This document shows positions 55,301 to 63,223 of a stretch of 64,000 nucleotides of DNA, one piece after another. The DNA comes from Chengkuizengella sp. SCS-71B (GTDB lineage: Bacteria; Bacillota; Bacilli; Paenibacillales; KCTC-33759). Below the pieces are notes generated by a model. The model searched no databases. It had not been told where the DNA came from and saw only the letters and a list, made by a program, of their open reading frames with translations. Location: contig NZ_JAZHSH010000001.1 of the NCBI RefSeq assembly GCF_040100845.1, positions 1,240,001-1,304,000 on the forward strand. The letters are read 5' to 3'. How positions within the stretch are numbered: position 1 is the stretch's first letter; each line of letters starts with the position of its first letter. The position numbers and the translations under genes are program-made.

Positions 55301-55950
55301 ATGAACAATATCCTTTTGATACAGGAATTGTAGATGAAGAAGTTAAAATGCAATTGCAATCTTCTCTAGATGCTGCGATTGATTATATTTTAAAATCACA
55401 AATTGAAGTGGGCGGTAAACTAACGGCTTGGTGTGCTCAGCATGATCCGTTCACCTATGAGCCTACGGGTGCCCGTACTTATGAACATCCATCTATTTCT
55501 GGTTCAGAGTCGGTTGGTGTTGTAAAGTTTCTAATGTCTATTGACAATCCAAGTGATGAAGTAAGAAATGCTGTGAAAAGTGCGTTAGAATGGTTTGATG
55601 AAGTGAAACTTGAAGGTATTCGTTATATCAGTGCGGACCCGAATGGTGAATATTTTGTAGAGGATCCTAACTCAGTTGCTTGGTACAGATTTTATGACCT
55701 TGAAACGATGGAGCCTATTTTCTCTGGACGTGATGGTGTGATCAAACGTACAATTCAAGAAATAGAACAGGAAAGAAGAGATGGATATTCATGGGGAGGC
55801 AGTTACGCTAAATCCCTATTGGAAACAGCCAAAACGACAGGTTATTACGTAGGCAAGGTATATGCACGAGTAAATGCAACAGAATCTGTTGATATGAATG
55901 GAAGAAAACTAAAAGATGAAGAAATTAAACAAGTGACAGATGGAATGTAG
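52351..55950 (+). CDS. secreted multidomain PL10 pectate lyase
   Basis: 1199 residues. A signal peptide (to about 33, ending VNAEE) is followed by a 188-residue beta-rich domain (37-224), a short Gly/Asn linker, a CBM6/35-like module (about 245-370, YEAEHAIGSG to GANIDHLRVID), an SLH-like stretch (about 385-550, ITRVEFMALINNLF and SITRKELAAIINHL), a second copy of the 188-residue domain (556-743), an Ig-like spacer, and a C-terminal PL10 lyase (about 850-1190: WQMDHGGWTKSM, GSIDNDATVKQIRF, GGFPQVYP, WYRFYDLETMEPIFSGRDG). It cleaves polygalacturonate outside the cell by beta-elimination, perhaps held on the surface by the SLH-like part. Start ATG 52351 follows AAGGAGG. A strong hairpin follows. 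Confidence 0.9.
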   Translation: MMKKICTIVLVHFMAAFTVLTAISTPISLVNAEEGTEEIVVVNANFNEDMVGGAPSGFDVSEGGGTVTVVETDASNRSVFLDDTSDSTNVSLSTNFEALGDQVTVDMKFMQPAYTSSTKVARLKGKGQAAVIIETKKVNDVNSITYRHSGDTYEPLISVENGVWYDIQIVSDLTEQAADVYINGELKIENAPFYKTAEQIDFFESFTPNSSTKGHQVDDIVIKGFPAGSDNGGGNNGGNPPSDEGIYEAEHAIGSGTIVDNKHPGYTGEGFVDFNPNQPGGYLEWTVEVAATDEYNLGFRYSHGKDDNRPAEIQVNGEVVETALGFPSTGDFTNYKYVGVNVELDAGQHVIRLTGTGPDGGANIDHLRVIDADLVDEEEPDIVTEEVGLSELLDEVMITKLIEEKVLLQGERDLTQNITRVEFMALINNLFGFSSEETYKGIEVKEQVWEVSTEEWAAYVLETAQDAGYINSYKDGEIKPDQSITRKELAAIINHLLELNENSQSDQSDASIGILISEGIMVPQSGGAFGANKPLSYQEALEIISRVAERLIEPYEETIVVNADFNADVLGSAPAGFEVDTAGGTVTVVETDAMNYSVFLDDTSDSTNVDLRTNFEALGHKVTLDMKFMQPSYTSSTKVVRLKGDGDVAVVLETKKVNDVNSISYRHSDDSHEPLIAAESGVWYDIQVVANIGTQTADVFINGELKIENAPFYKSAEQIDYFESYSPNSSTKGHVVDDIVIKGTLVSELQEPDYVHIARAEAISDELVLVALNGTFENFDVQDIKLSTSTASWSSLYNVLDHNLAVDKAAVTEDRFGNTLLVLHTLDKLGEGATYFEEENRSYTGDLDAAKLQADHLITWQMDHGGWTKSMEDKYIRPWDGVEKRSTQLGPDGETELGSIDNDATVKQIRFISEVFRETNADQYKQSVLKGIDFLLTMQYETGGFPQVYPKRGNDGEAIQYSNDVTFNDDAMVNVLELFDDILNEQYPFDTGIVDEEVKMQLQSSLDAAIDYILKSQIEVGGKLTAWCAQHDPFTYEPTGARTYEHPSISGSESVGVVKFLMSIDNPSDEVRNAVKSALEWFDEVKLEGIRYISADPNGEYFVEDPNSVAWYRFYDLETMEPIFSGRDGVIKRTIQEIEQERRDGYSWGGSYAKSLLETAKTTGYYVGKVYARVNATESVDMNGRKLKDEEIKQVTDGM
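52459..54579 (+). repeat. gapless 188-residue internal duplication in the pectate lyase
   Basis: Codons 37-224 (52459-53022) and 556-743 (54016-54579) encode the same 188-residue domain with no length difference. Conserved stretches include VFLDDTSDSTNV, FEALG, KFMQP and NGELKIENAPFYK. They flank the CBM and SLH-like modules. Confidence 0.9.
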
Positions 55951-56008
55951 TATATACCCGACTTAAATAATCCTAGAAGATGGTTTGGTATTCATTTCTA
56001 GATAAATT

Positions 56009-56040
56009 AGCTCCTCCTATGGGGGAGGAGCTTTCATATT
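56009..56040 (+). terminator. terminator/attenuator between pectate lyase and kduI
   Basis: AGCTCCTCC pairs perfectly with GGAGGAGCT around TATGGG; TTCATATTTTTTC follows. It separates the large secreted enzyme from the catabolic operon. Confidence 0.8.
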
Positions 56041-56066
56041 TTTTCAATTTAATAGGAGGTAGATTT

Positions 56067-56903
56067 ATGTCTATAGAAGTGAGACACGCGAGTCATCCAG
56101 AGGATGTGAAACGTTTTGATACGAATAAATTAAGAGAGCGTTTTCTAATTGAGGATTTATTTGCGAGTGATCAAGTAAATATGGTATATAGCCATTATGA
56201 TCGTATGATTATTGGTGGTGCTCTACCAGTTGATAAAACACTAACTTTAGATGAAAAAGATACTTTAAAAACAGAATTTTTTCTTGAAAGACGTGAAATC
56301 GGATTTATTAATATTGGCGGTCCAGCAGTAATAGAGGTAGATGGTGAGAGTTATGAACTATCACGCTTGGATGCTCTCTACGTAGGTAGAGGGAAGGAGC
56401 AGTTGAAATTGAGCAGTGTTGATTCGAATCAACCAGCAAAATTATATTTTTGCTCATGTCCTGCTCATGAGAAGCTTCCAGTACAAAAGGCAGCGATAGA
56501 AAATGCAAATCCTTTGAACTTAGGTTCTAAAGATGCGTGTAACGAACGGACCATTTATCAATATATTCATGAAGGCGGATTGAAAAGCTGTCAATTAATG
56601 CTCGGTTTAACGATTTTAAAATCAGGAAGCATATGGAATACAATGCCTGCACATATTCATGATCGGAGAATGGAAGCCTATTTGTATTTTGATCTGGAAG
56701 AACAGGCAAGAGTGTTGCATTTAATGGGAGAACCGAATGAAACTCGTCATATTATTGTAAAAAACGAACAGGCTGTTATATCTCCAAGCTGGTCTATCCA
56801 TTCTGGTTCAGGCACTAGCAATTATTCTTTCATTTGGGCAATGGCTGGTGAAAATTATACATTTAAAGATATGGATATGATTAATATAGAAGATTTAAAG
56901 TAA
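56067..56903 (+). CDS. kduI: 5-keto-4-deoxyuronate isomerase
   Basis: 278 residues, exactly the E. coli KduI length. It isomerises 5-keto-4-deoxyuronate (DKI) to 2,5-diketo-3-deoxygluconate (DKII). The zinc ligands sit in MPAHIHDRRMEAYLYF and SIHSGSG. TAGGAGG lies just before ATG 56067; the frame is open upstream to 55980 but runs through the terminator hairpin, so that start is rejected. It is first in the kduI-kduD-gfo-gfo-kdgK-kdgA-uxaA-uxaB series. Confidence 0.95.
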   Translation: MSIEVRHASHPEDVKRFDTNKLRERFLIEDLFASDQVNMVYSHYDRMIIGGALPVDKTLTLDEKDTLKTEFFLERREIGFINIGGPAVIEVDGESYELSRLDALYVGRGKEQLKLSSVDSNQPAKLYFCSCPAHEKLPVQKAAIENANPLNLGSKDACNERTIYQYIHEGGLKSCQLMLGLTILKSGSIWNTMPAHIHDRRMEAYLYFDLEEQARVLHLMGEPNETRHIIVKNEQAVISPSWSIHSGSGTSNYSFIWAMAGENYTFKDMDMINIEDLK

Positions 56904-56943
56904 TCGCAAGAAACATTAAGAGGGGAATGAGGTGTTAACTTAA

Positions 56944-57699
56944 ATGGTTACTTATGATTTGACGGGTAAAACCGCGATGGTTACAGGTGCGGGTCGCGGT
57001 TTAGGAAAGGCGATGGCGATCGGTATGGCACAAGCTGGGGCAGATGTTGTACTTTTGACGAACAGAACTCCAGCAGAGGCAGTAAAACAGGAAATTGAAA
57101 ATTTAGGTGTAAAGGCATCCATCGTTGTAGCTGATTTGGGGGACAAAGAAAAAACAGAAATTGCAGCAAAAGAAGCGATAGCTGCATTTGGAAAAGTAGA
57201 TATTTTGATTAATAATGCTGGCATTATCCGTAGAGCACCTGCAGCAGAACATGCTTATGAAGATTGGGAAGCTGTAATGAATGCAAACACGAATTCTATT
57301 TTCATATTAAGTCAAGTACTTGGTAGAGAGATGATAGAGAGAGGGTACGGAAAAATCATCAATATCGCTTCTATGCTTTCTTTCCAAGGAGGCATTACAG
57401 TTCCAGGATATACTGCAAGTAAACATGCAGTAGCTGGTTTGACCAAAGCGCTTTCAAATGAATGGGCATCTAAAGGGGTACAAGTCAATGCTATTGCCCC
57501 AGGATATATGAGTACGGATAATACAGAGGCATTACGAAGTGATGAAAATCGAAATCGTCAAATTTTAGAAAGAATTCCTGCAGGTCGATGGGGAACTCCA
57601 GAAGACCTTGTAGGTGCAGCGCTTTTTCTCGCATCTTCAGCTTCCGATTATGTGAATGGTCATATCCTTTGTGTAGATGGTGGTTGGATGAATAGGTAA
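56944..57699 (+). CDS. kduD: 2-deoxy-D-gluconate 3-dehydrogenase / DKII reductase
   Basis: 251 residues of classical SDR: TGAGRGLGKAMA, NNAG, catalytic Tyr and Lys in YTASKHAVAG, and NAIAPGYM. It reduces 2,5-diketo-3-deoxygluconate to 2-keto-3-deoxygluconate. It follows kduI by 40 bp, the usual pairing. Confidence 0.93.
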   Translation: MVTYDLTGKTAMVTGAGRGLGKAMAIGMAQAGADVVLLTNRTPAEAVKQEIENLGVKASIVVADLGDKEKTEIAAKEAIAAFGKVDILINNAGIIRRAPAAEHAYEDWEAVMNANTNSIFILSQVLGREMIERGYGKIINIASMLSFQGGITVPGYTASKHAVAGLTKALSNEWASKGVQVNAIAPGYMSTDNTEALRSDENRNRQILERIPAGRWGTPEDLVGAALFLASSASDYVNGHILCVDGGWMNR

Positions 57700-57713
57700 A
57701 GGAGGGTAAATCT

Positions 57714-58859
57714 ATGCGATTGGTTCGTGTAGGCATCATAGGTTTAGGATTGATGGGTATTCGTTATGCTAAGTATTTTAAGGAAGGTAAAGTTGAGGGC
57801 GCTATTTTATCTGCAGTAGTAACTTCTCGTAAGGAGCGAATGGATTGGGTAAAAGAAACATTTACAAATAAAGTGGATATTTACAGCAATTTAGATGACT
57901 TGATTACTAGTGGAAATGTAGATGCTCTTATCATTGCTACTCCTCATTATCATCATCCTGCTGCGGCTATACAAGCCTTCCATGCTGGATACCATGTGTT
58001 AATCGAAAAACCTGCTGGTGTCTATACGAAGCAAGTAAGAGAGATGAATGAAGCAGCTGCAAATTCGGGAAAAGTTTTTAGTATTATGTACAATCAACGC
58101 ACGAATCCTCTATATATAAAATTAAGGGATCTAATTGAGTCGGGAGAACTTGGAGAAATCTATCGAACGAATTGGATAGTTACAAATTGGTATCGAACAC
58201 AAAGTTATTATGATGCTGTCTCTTGGAGAGCAAGTTGGGCTACTGATGGTGGCGGTGTACTTATGAATCAGAGTCCTCATCAGCTTGATTTATGGCAATG
58301 GACAACGGGGATGATGCCTAAAAGGATACGTGCATTTTGTCATTTTGGTAAATATCACAATATTGAAGTTGAAGATGATGTCACAGTCTATGTCGAATAT
58401 GAAAATGGAGCTACAGGCGTTTTTATTACTAGCACTGGTGAAGCTCCAGGGACAAATCGTTATGAGCTTTCCGGTACACTCGGAAAAATTGTGATTGAAG
58501 ACAATAAACTATCCTTCTGGCGTCTGCGAGAACCTATCCATGAATTTAATGAACGTTATAAAGATGGAGGGTTTAAAAAACCAGAGTGCTGGGAATGTGA
58601 GGTTCCAACTCAAGGTGAAATCAAGGATGGTCATTTAGAAGTGATTCTAGATTGGATAGATACGATAAGAAATGGAACCCCTTTACTGTCCCCAGGGGAA
58701 GAAGGAATGAAGGGTTTGACATTGGCCAATGCCATGTTATTATCCACCTGGACTGATAATTGGGTTGAACTTCCTATGGATGAGGATTTATTTTATGAGT
58801 ATTTAATACAAAAAATTCAAAGCTCTGACAGGAGTGATCGTCATGGCAAAACGCATTAA
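57714..58859 (+). CDS. Gfo/Idh/MocA-family oxidoreductase, first
   Basis: 381 residues. The N-terminal NAD(P) fold starts GIIGLGLMGIRYAKYF, and the catalytic-type lysine segment is LIEKPAGVYTKQ. The C-terminal half has DGGGVLMNQSPHQLDLWQW, the histidine region of the family. Sugar or sugar-acid oxidation/reduction at an unknown position is expected. It lies 14 bp after kduD in the operon, so its substrate is likely a uronate or deoxy-uronate. The end overlaps the next gene. Confidence 0.85.
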   Translation: MRLVRVGIIGLGLMGIRYAKYFKEGKVEGAILSAVVTSRKERMDWVKETFTNKVDIYSNLDDLITSGNVDALIIATPHYHHPAAAIQAFHAGYHVLIEKPAGVYTKQVREMNEAAANSGKVFSIMYNQRTNPLYIKLRDLIESGELGEIYRTNWIVTNWYRTQSYYDAVSWRASWATDGGGVLMNQSPHQLDLWQWTTGMMPKRIRAFCHFGKYHNIEVEDDVTVYVEYENGATGVFITSTGEAPGTNRYELSGTLGKIVIEDNKLSFWRLREPIHEFNERYKDGGFKKPECWECEVPTQGEIKDGHLEVILDWIDTIRNGTPLLSPGEEGMKGLTLANAMLLSTWTDNWVELPMDEDLFYEYLIQKIQSSDRSDRHGKTH

Positions 58860-59931
58860 GTTTAGCTTAATTGGCGGGGGGTTTCGTGCACAATTTTACT
58901 TAAGAATAGCTCAGGCCTTGCCAGATCAGTTTATTGTATCGGGAATGGTTGTTAGAGATGAGATAAAAGGAAGGCAATTGGAGGTTCAGTGGAACGTAGT
59001 TACTTATCGATCAATTGATGAATTGCTTCAAAATGAAAACCCAGATTTTGCAGTGTTGTGTGTGAGTAGAATGGCTAGTCCAAGCTATCTATTTGATTTA
59101 GCGAATCGAGAAATTCCTGTACTTGCGGAAACACCTCCTGCACCTGATTTCGATGGTTTATTAGCATTGACAGATCTAATGGAGCGTGGAGCAAAGATTC
59201 AGGTCGCAGAACAATATGTTTTTCAACCGATGCATGCTGCTTATTTAAAAGTTGTAGAGTCCAGAAGGCTAGGGGATGTAAACGAAGCGACTGTTTCTGT
59301 TTCTCATGCTTATCATGGAATGAGCTTGATTCGTAAAATGTTAGGAATTGGTTGTGAGGAGGCGCAAATTCAAGCGATGCGTTTTCAATCTCCTTGGGTA
59401 TCTGGCCCCAATCGAAAGGGTATTCCTGAAGCAGAAAAAATTGTGATGTCTAGAAGAGATATCGCATGGATCAGATTTGGCGATAAATTAGGAATTTATG
59501 ATTTCACAAAAGATCAACATAGATCTTGGATTCGCTCTAATTCTATTTCTTTGCGCGGGGTGCGTGGGGAGATATTTGATCAACGATTAAATGTACTTGA
59601 AGATTATAAAACACCGCTTTATTTGGATTTTAAAAGAATAAACAAAGGTGAAGAAGGAAATTTAGAAGGATATTTTCTAGAGGGAATTTTGGCTGGGGAA
59701 AGATGGGTATATAAAAATCCATTTGCTCCAGCCCGATTATTTGATGACGAGATTGCGATTGCTGATTGTTTAATAAAAATGGCTGACTATATCTCAGGAG
59801 GACCTAGCTTCTACAGCTTATCTGAAGCAGCTCAGGATCATTATTTAGGGCTGTTAGTTGAGAAAGCGATTGAGACTGAAAGTATTGTAACTTCAGAGAA
59901 TCAACCTTGGCATGAGTTTATGAATAAATAA
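58843..59931 (+). CDS. Gfo/Idh/MocA-family oxidoreductase, second and divergent
   Basis: About 362 residues. The dinucleotide fold is recognisable (FSLIGGGFRAQFYLRIA), but the usual EKP lysine motif is replaced by VLAETPPAPD, which has no lysine at that place, and the C-terminal half is unlike the first copy. It may thus be a non-catalytic or altered member. CAGGAG precedes ATG 58843 by 8 bases; the GTG at 58834 is in frame but overlaps the ribosome site. It overlaps the first Gfo/Idh gene by 17 bp, suggesting the two products work together. Confidence 0.75.
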   Translation: MAKRIKFSLIGGGFRAQFYLRIAQALPDQFIVSGMVVRDEIKGRQLEVQWNVVTYRSIDELLQNENPDFAVLCVSRMASPSYLFDLANREIPVLAETPPAPDFDGLLALTDLMERGAKIQVAEQYVFQPMHAAYLKVVESRRLGDVNEATVSVSHAYHGMSLIRKMLGIGCEEAQIQAMRFQSPWVSGPNRKGIPEAEKIVMSRRDIAWIRFGDKLGIYDFTKDQHRSWIRSNSISLRGVRGEIFDQRLNVLEDYKTPLYLDFKRINKGEEGNLEGYFLEGILAGERWVYKNPFAPARLFDDEIAIADCLIKMADYISGGPSFYSLSEAAQDHYLGLLVEKAIETESIVTSENQPWHEFMNK

Positions 59932-59962
59932 AAATATGTAGAACTTTATGTAGAGGAGGTAA

Positions 59963-60919
59963 ATGATGAATAAGCAGTTAGAGGTAGTCACCTTTGGCGA
60001 GAGCATGGGGTTGTTTACCCCTCCAATGGACAAAACTTTAGAATCAGCAAAACAGTATTTTCGTTCATTTGGTGGAGCGGAAAGTAACGTTGCTATCGGG
60101 TTAGCTAGACTAGGGCATTCTGTTGGATGGTTTTCACGGTTAGGCCAAGATCCAATAGGTGTATCTATTTTGAAAACCTTAAGAGGTGAAAATGTAGATG
60201 TAACTAGAGTTCAGTTAAGTGAAGGCGTTTCGACAGGTTTTATGATGCGGCACATTAAAACAGGAAGAGTAGAAGTGTTTTATAATCGAAAATCATCAGC
60301 AGCAAGTATGATGAAACCAGAAGATGTGGATGAGCAATATATAAAACAGGCTCAAATATTACACATTACTGGGATTACACCTTCTCTTAGTTCATCATGT
60401 CGTGAAACGGTTTATTATGCTGTCAATATTGCAAAGCAGAACGGGATAAAGATTTGTTTTGATCCTAATTTAAGATTAAAGCTATGGAGCATAGAAGAGG
60501 CTCGCTCAACATTGATGCCGCTTATAGAAAAAGCAGATTATTTCCTGCCAGGATTAGAAGAGCTAGAGCTATTATTTGAGACTAAGGATTGGGATGTTAT
60601 TCAAGATAAGTTAAAGCATTTAAAAGCTACATCGATTGTAAAAGGGGGCAAAGGAATTAATTATGTTGTTTCTAAGGATGGAACAAGCGAAGTATTGTAT
60701 GAATTAGCCGATAATGTAGTTGATGCCATTGGTGCTGGAGATGCATTTTGTGCTGGTTTTTTATCAGGTGTATTAAATGGATTATCTCCATGCAAAGCGG
60801 TGGAAAGAGCTCATTTAAATGCATCTGTTGTCATTCAAGATCATGGTGACTGGGAGCCATTACCTGAAGCTAAAACAATAGATCAGTTGATATCAAAACA
60901 ACAATTTGTAGAGAGATAG
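59963..60919 (+). CDS. kdgK: 2-keto-3-deoxygluconate kinase
   Basis: 318 residues of PfkB-type sugar kinase. FGGAESNVAIGLARLG is the N-terminal signature, and DAIGAGDAFCAGFLSG holds the catalytic aspartate and anion hole. It phosphorylates 2-keto-3-deoxygluconate to KDPG. Tandem ATG codons at 59963 and 59966 follow AGGAGG closely; the second may be used. It is in the operon with kdgA. Confidence 0.92.
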   Translation: MMNKQLEVVTFGESMGLFTPPMDKTLESAKQYFRSFGGAESNVAIGLARLGHSVGWFSRLGQDPIGVSILKTLRGENVDVTRVQLSEGVSTGFMMRHIKTGRVEVFYNRKSSAASMMKPEDVDEQYIKQAQILHITGITPSLSSSCRETVYYAVNIAKQNGIKICFDPNLRLKLWSIEEARSTLMPLIEKADYFLPGLEELELLFETKDWDVIQDKLKHLKATSIVKGGKGINYVVSKDGTSEVLYELADNVVDAIGAGDAFCAGFLSGVLNGLSPCKAVERAHLNASVVIQDHGDWEPLPEAKTIDQLISKQQFVER

Positions 60920-60972
60920 ATATCCCAAAAAGTGAACCAAATTCATAAAGAAATGAAGTGGAGAGGTTATAG

Positions 60973-61632
60973 ATGAAAAAGTATGAAACTTTAAAAAAAA
61001 TAAATCAATATGGTGTAGTTGCTGTTTTAAGAGGGAGGTCAGCAGAGGAAGTATTGAAAATGTCTGAAGCGGCAATTGCAGGTGGGATTAAAAGCATTGA
61101 AGTAACAATGACGGCACCAGGTGCGTTAGATATCATTGAAGAGTTATCAAATAAATATGGTCAGGACACGCATCCAGAGTCCCCCGTCATCGGTGCTGGA
61201 ACAGTTTTAGATGATGTAACTGCTCGATTAGCCATTTTAAAAGGAGCATCATATGTAGTTTCCCCAGCGTTCCAGCTTGAGACAGCCACAATGTGTAATC
61301 GATATCGCATACCTTATCTTCCTGGAGTCATGACAGTTAGAGAAGCACTGACTGCAATTGAAGCAGGTGCAGACATTGTAAAGCTATTCCCAGGAAATAT
61401 ATATAGTCCTTCTACGATCTCAGCATTTAAAGGACCTCTTCCACAGTTGAATATTATGCCTACAGGTGGCGTAAATATAAATAACTTACACGAATGGATT
61501 CAGGCGGGTGCATTTGCAGTAGGCATTGGATCAGATTTAACCAAAGAAGCAGAGAAGACAGGAGATATATCCATTGTAACTCAAAAAGCAGAAGCTTACA
61601 TGGAGGCTTATTATCGGGCCAAGGACCAATAA
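60973..61632 (+). CDS. kdgA: 2-keto-3-deoxy-6-phosphogluconate aldolase
   Basis: 219 residues of the KDPG/KHG aldolase barrel: VLRGRSAEEVLK, IGAGTVLDD, PGVMTVREALTA, DIVKLFPGN with the Schiff-base lysine, and MPTGGVN. It splits KDPG to pyruvate and glyceraldehyde 3-phosphate, the exit to glycolysis. It lies 53 bp after kdgK and 58 bp before uxaA. Confidence 0.93.
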   Translation: MKKYETLKKINQYGVVAVLRGRSAEEVLKMSEAAIAGGIKSIEVTMTAPGALDIIEELSNKYGQDTHPESPVIGAGTVLDDVTARLAILKGASYVVSPAFQLETATMCNRYRIPYLPGVMTVREALTAIEAGADIVKLFPGNIYSPSTISAFKGPLPQLNIMPTGGVNINNLHEWIQAGAFAVGIGSDLTKEAEKTGDISIVTQKAEAYMEAYYRAKDQ

Positions 61633-61690
61633 TAAAACCTTGTATATATTTAGAGATTTATAAATTATGGTATAAAAAAGAGGTGAAGGA

Positions 61691-63202
61691 ATGTTAGATG
61701 AAAAAAATAACAACGTTGTTATCATTCATGAAAGTGATTCAGTAGCTATCGCACTGAAAGATTTTGAAGAGGGGGAGCGTATTTTTCTAGGTGGTAAAGA
61801 AATTATAATAAACGAGATGATTCCATATGGACACAAGATTGCAATCAAGGATGTTCCCAAGGGTGAAGATATTATTAAATATGGCTATCCAATTGGACAT
61901 TCTACTGGAAACATCGTTACAGGAAGCTGGATTCATAGCCATAATATGAAAACGAACCTACAAGGTGAACTAGATTATGAATATGAAAAAGTAGAACAAA
62001 GTCCAGCCAAACAAGTTTATTCCTTTGACCAAACGTTTAAAGGTTATGTAAGAGATAATGGAGACGTAGGGATTAGAAATGAAGTCTGGATTATAAATAC
62101 GGTAGGGTGTATCAACAAAACAGCAGAACTATTAGCCAAGATGGCCAATCAACAATTTCAGGATGAATCTATCGATGGTGTGTATCATTTTCCACATCCT
62201 TTTGGCTGTTCACAGCTTGGTGACGATTTAACTTATACACAAAAGCTATTAAGCAACTTAGTCCATCATCCGAATGCAGCCGGTGTTTTAGTTTTAGGTT
62301 TAGGCTGTGAGAATAATTATATAGAGTTATTTAAAAAAGTTTTAGGTGATTATGATAATCGTAGAGTTAAGTTTTTAGAGGTTCAAGCTGTGTCAGATGA
62401 GATGGAAACAGGGCTCAATTTAATAGAAGAAGTGGTTGAATATGCTAAAAAATTTAAAAGAGAGGATATACCAGTTTCAAAGTTGAAAATTGGTTTGAAG
62501 TGTGGAGGTTCTGATGGTTTTTCAGGGATTACTGCGAATCCGTTGGTTGGTAGATTTGCCGACCACCTTATATCAAGAGGCGGGACAGCTGTATTAACAG
62601 AAGTGCCTGAAATGTTTGGAGCTGAAACAATCCTTATGAATCGAGCAAAAAATGCAGAGATATTTTCTAAAATTGTAGAGCTTGTGAATGACTTTAAGCG
62701 TTATTTTATTCGACATGATCAAGTTGTTTATGAAAATCCTTCACCTGGCAACAAAAAAGGGGGAATTACAACGCTTGAAGAAAAATCACTTGGCTGTATT
62801 CAGAAGGGTGGTTTTGCGATAGTTAACGATGTTGTTCAGTATGGCGAAAGAGTGGATGAGATGGGATTAAACCTTTTACAAGGTCCAGGAAATGATCTCG
62901 TATCTGTAACCGCATTAGCTGCCTCAGGTGCTCACATCGTATTATTTACAACGGGAAGAGGAACTCCTTTTGGTGGTCCAGTTCCTACCGTTAAGATATC
63001 TACTAATACAGATTTATATGAAAAAAAGAAGAACTGGATTGATTTTGATGCTGGACAGCTTTTAAAAAATAAAGATATGAATGAATTAAGTGAAGAATTA
63101 TTTGAGTATGTTTTAGATGTAGCATCTGGGAAGCTAACTGCGAACAATGAATTATATGGATTTAAGGAAATTGCCATATTTAAAGATGGTGTAACGATGT
63201 AG
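61691..63202 (+). CDS. uxaA: altronate dehydratase
   Basis: 503 residues with both parts of UxaA: a small N-terminal SAF-type domain (about 1-100, with GHKIAIKDVPKGEDIIKYGYPIG) and the large iron-dependent dehydratase domain (FGCSQLGDD, LGLGCENN, LKCGGSDGFSGITANP, TTGRGTPFGGPVPTVKI). It dehydrates D-altronate to 2-keto-3-deoxygluconate, the saturated-galacturonate branch. A KdgR-type operator lies within codons 6-11. A GGTGAAGGA precedes the ATG. Confidence 0.94.
   Translation: MLDEKNNNVVIIHESDSVAIALKDFEEGERIFLGGKEIIINEMIPYGHKIAIKDVPKGEDIIKYGYPIGHSTGNIVTGSWIHSHNMKTNLQGELDYEYEKVEQSPAKQVYSFDQTFKGYVRDNGDVGIRNEVWIINTVGCINKTAELLAKMANQQFQDESIDGVYHFPHPFGCSQLGDDLTYTQKLLSNLVHHPNAAGVLVLGLGCENNYIELFKKVLGDYDNRRVKFLEVQAVSDEMETGLNLIEEVVEYAKKFKREDIPVSKLKIGLKCGGSDGFSGITANPLVGRFADHLISRGGTAVLTEVPEMFGAETILMNRAKNAEIFSKIVELVNDFKRYFIRHDQVVYENPSPGNKKGGITTLEEKSLGCIQKGGFAIVNDVVQYGERVDEMGLNLLQGPGNDLVSVTALAASGAHIVLFTTGRGTPFGGPVPTVKISTNTDLYEKKKNWIDFDAGQLLKNKDMNELSEELFEYVLDVASGKLTANNELYGFKEIAIFKDGVTM
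61706..61723 (+). promoter_or_regulatory. KdgR-type operator 4, inside uxaA
   Basis: AATAACAACGTTGTTATC (17 of 18 bases of the palindrome) starts 15 bases after the uxaA start codon and encodes the Asn-Asn-Asn-Val-Val-Ile-Ile run. Bound repressor could act as a transcriptional roadblock for uxaA and uxaB, or regulate a nearby internal promoter. Confidence 0.6.
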
Positions 63203-63223
63203 AAACATGGATAGGAGGAAATT

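Noticed and set aside
55980-56066. Longer N-terminus for kduI
   Set aside because: It runs through a terminator hairpin; ATG 56067 has a perfect ribosome site and gives the standard 278 residues.
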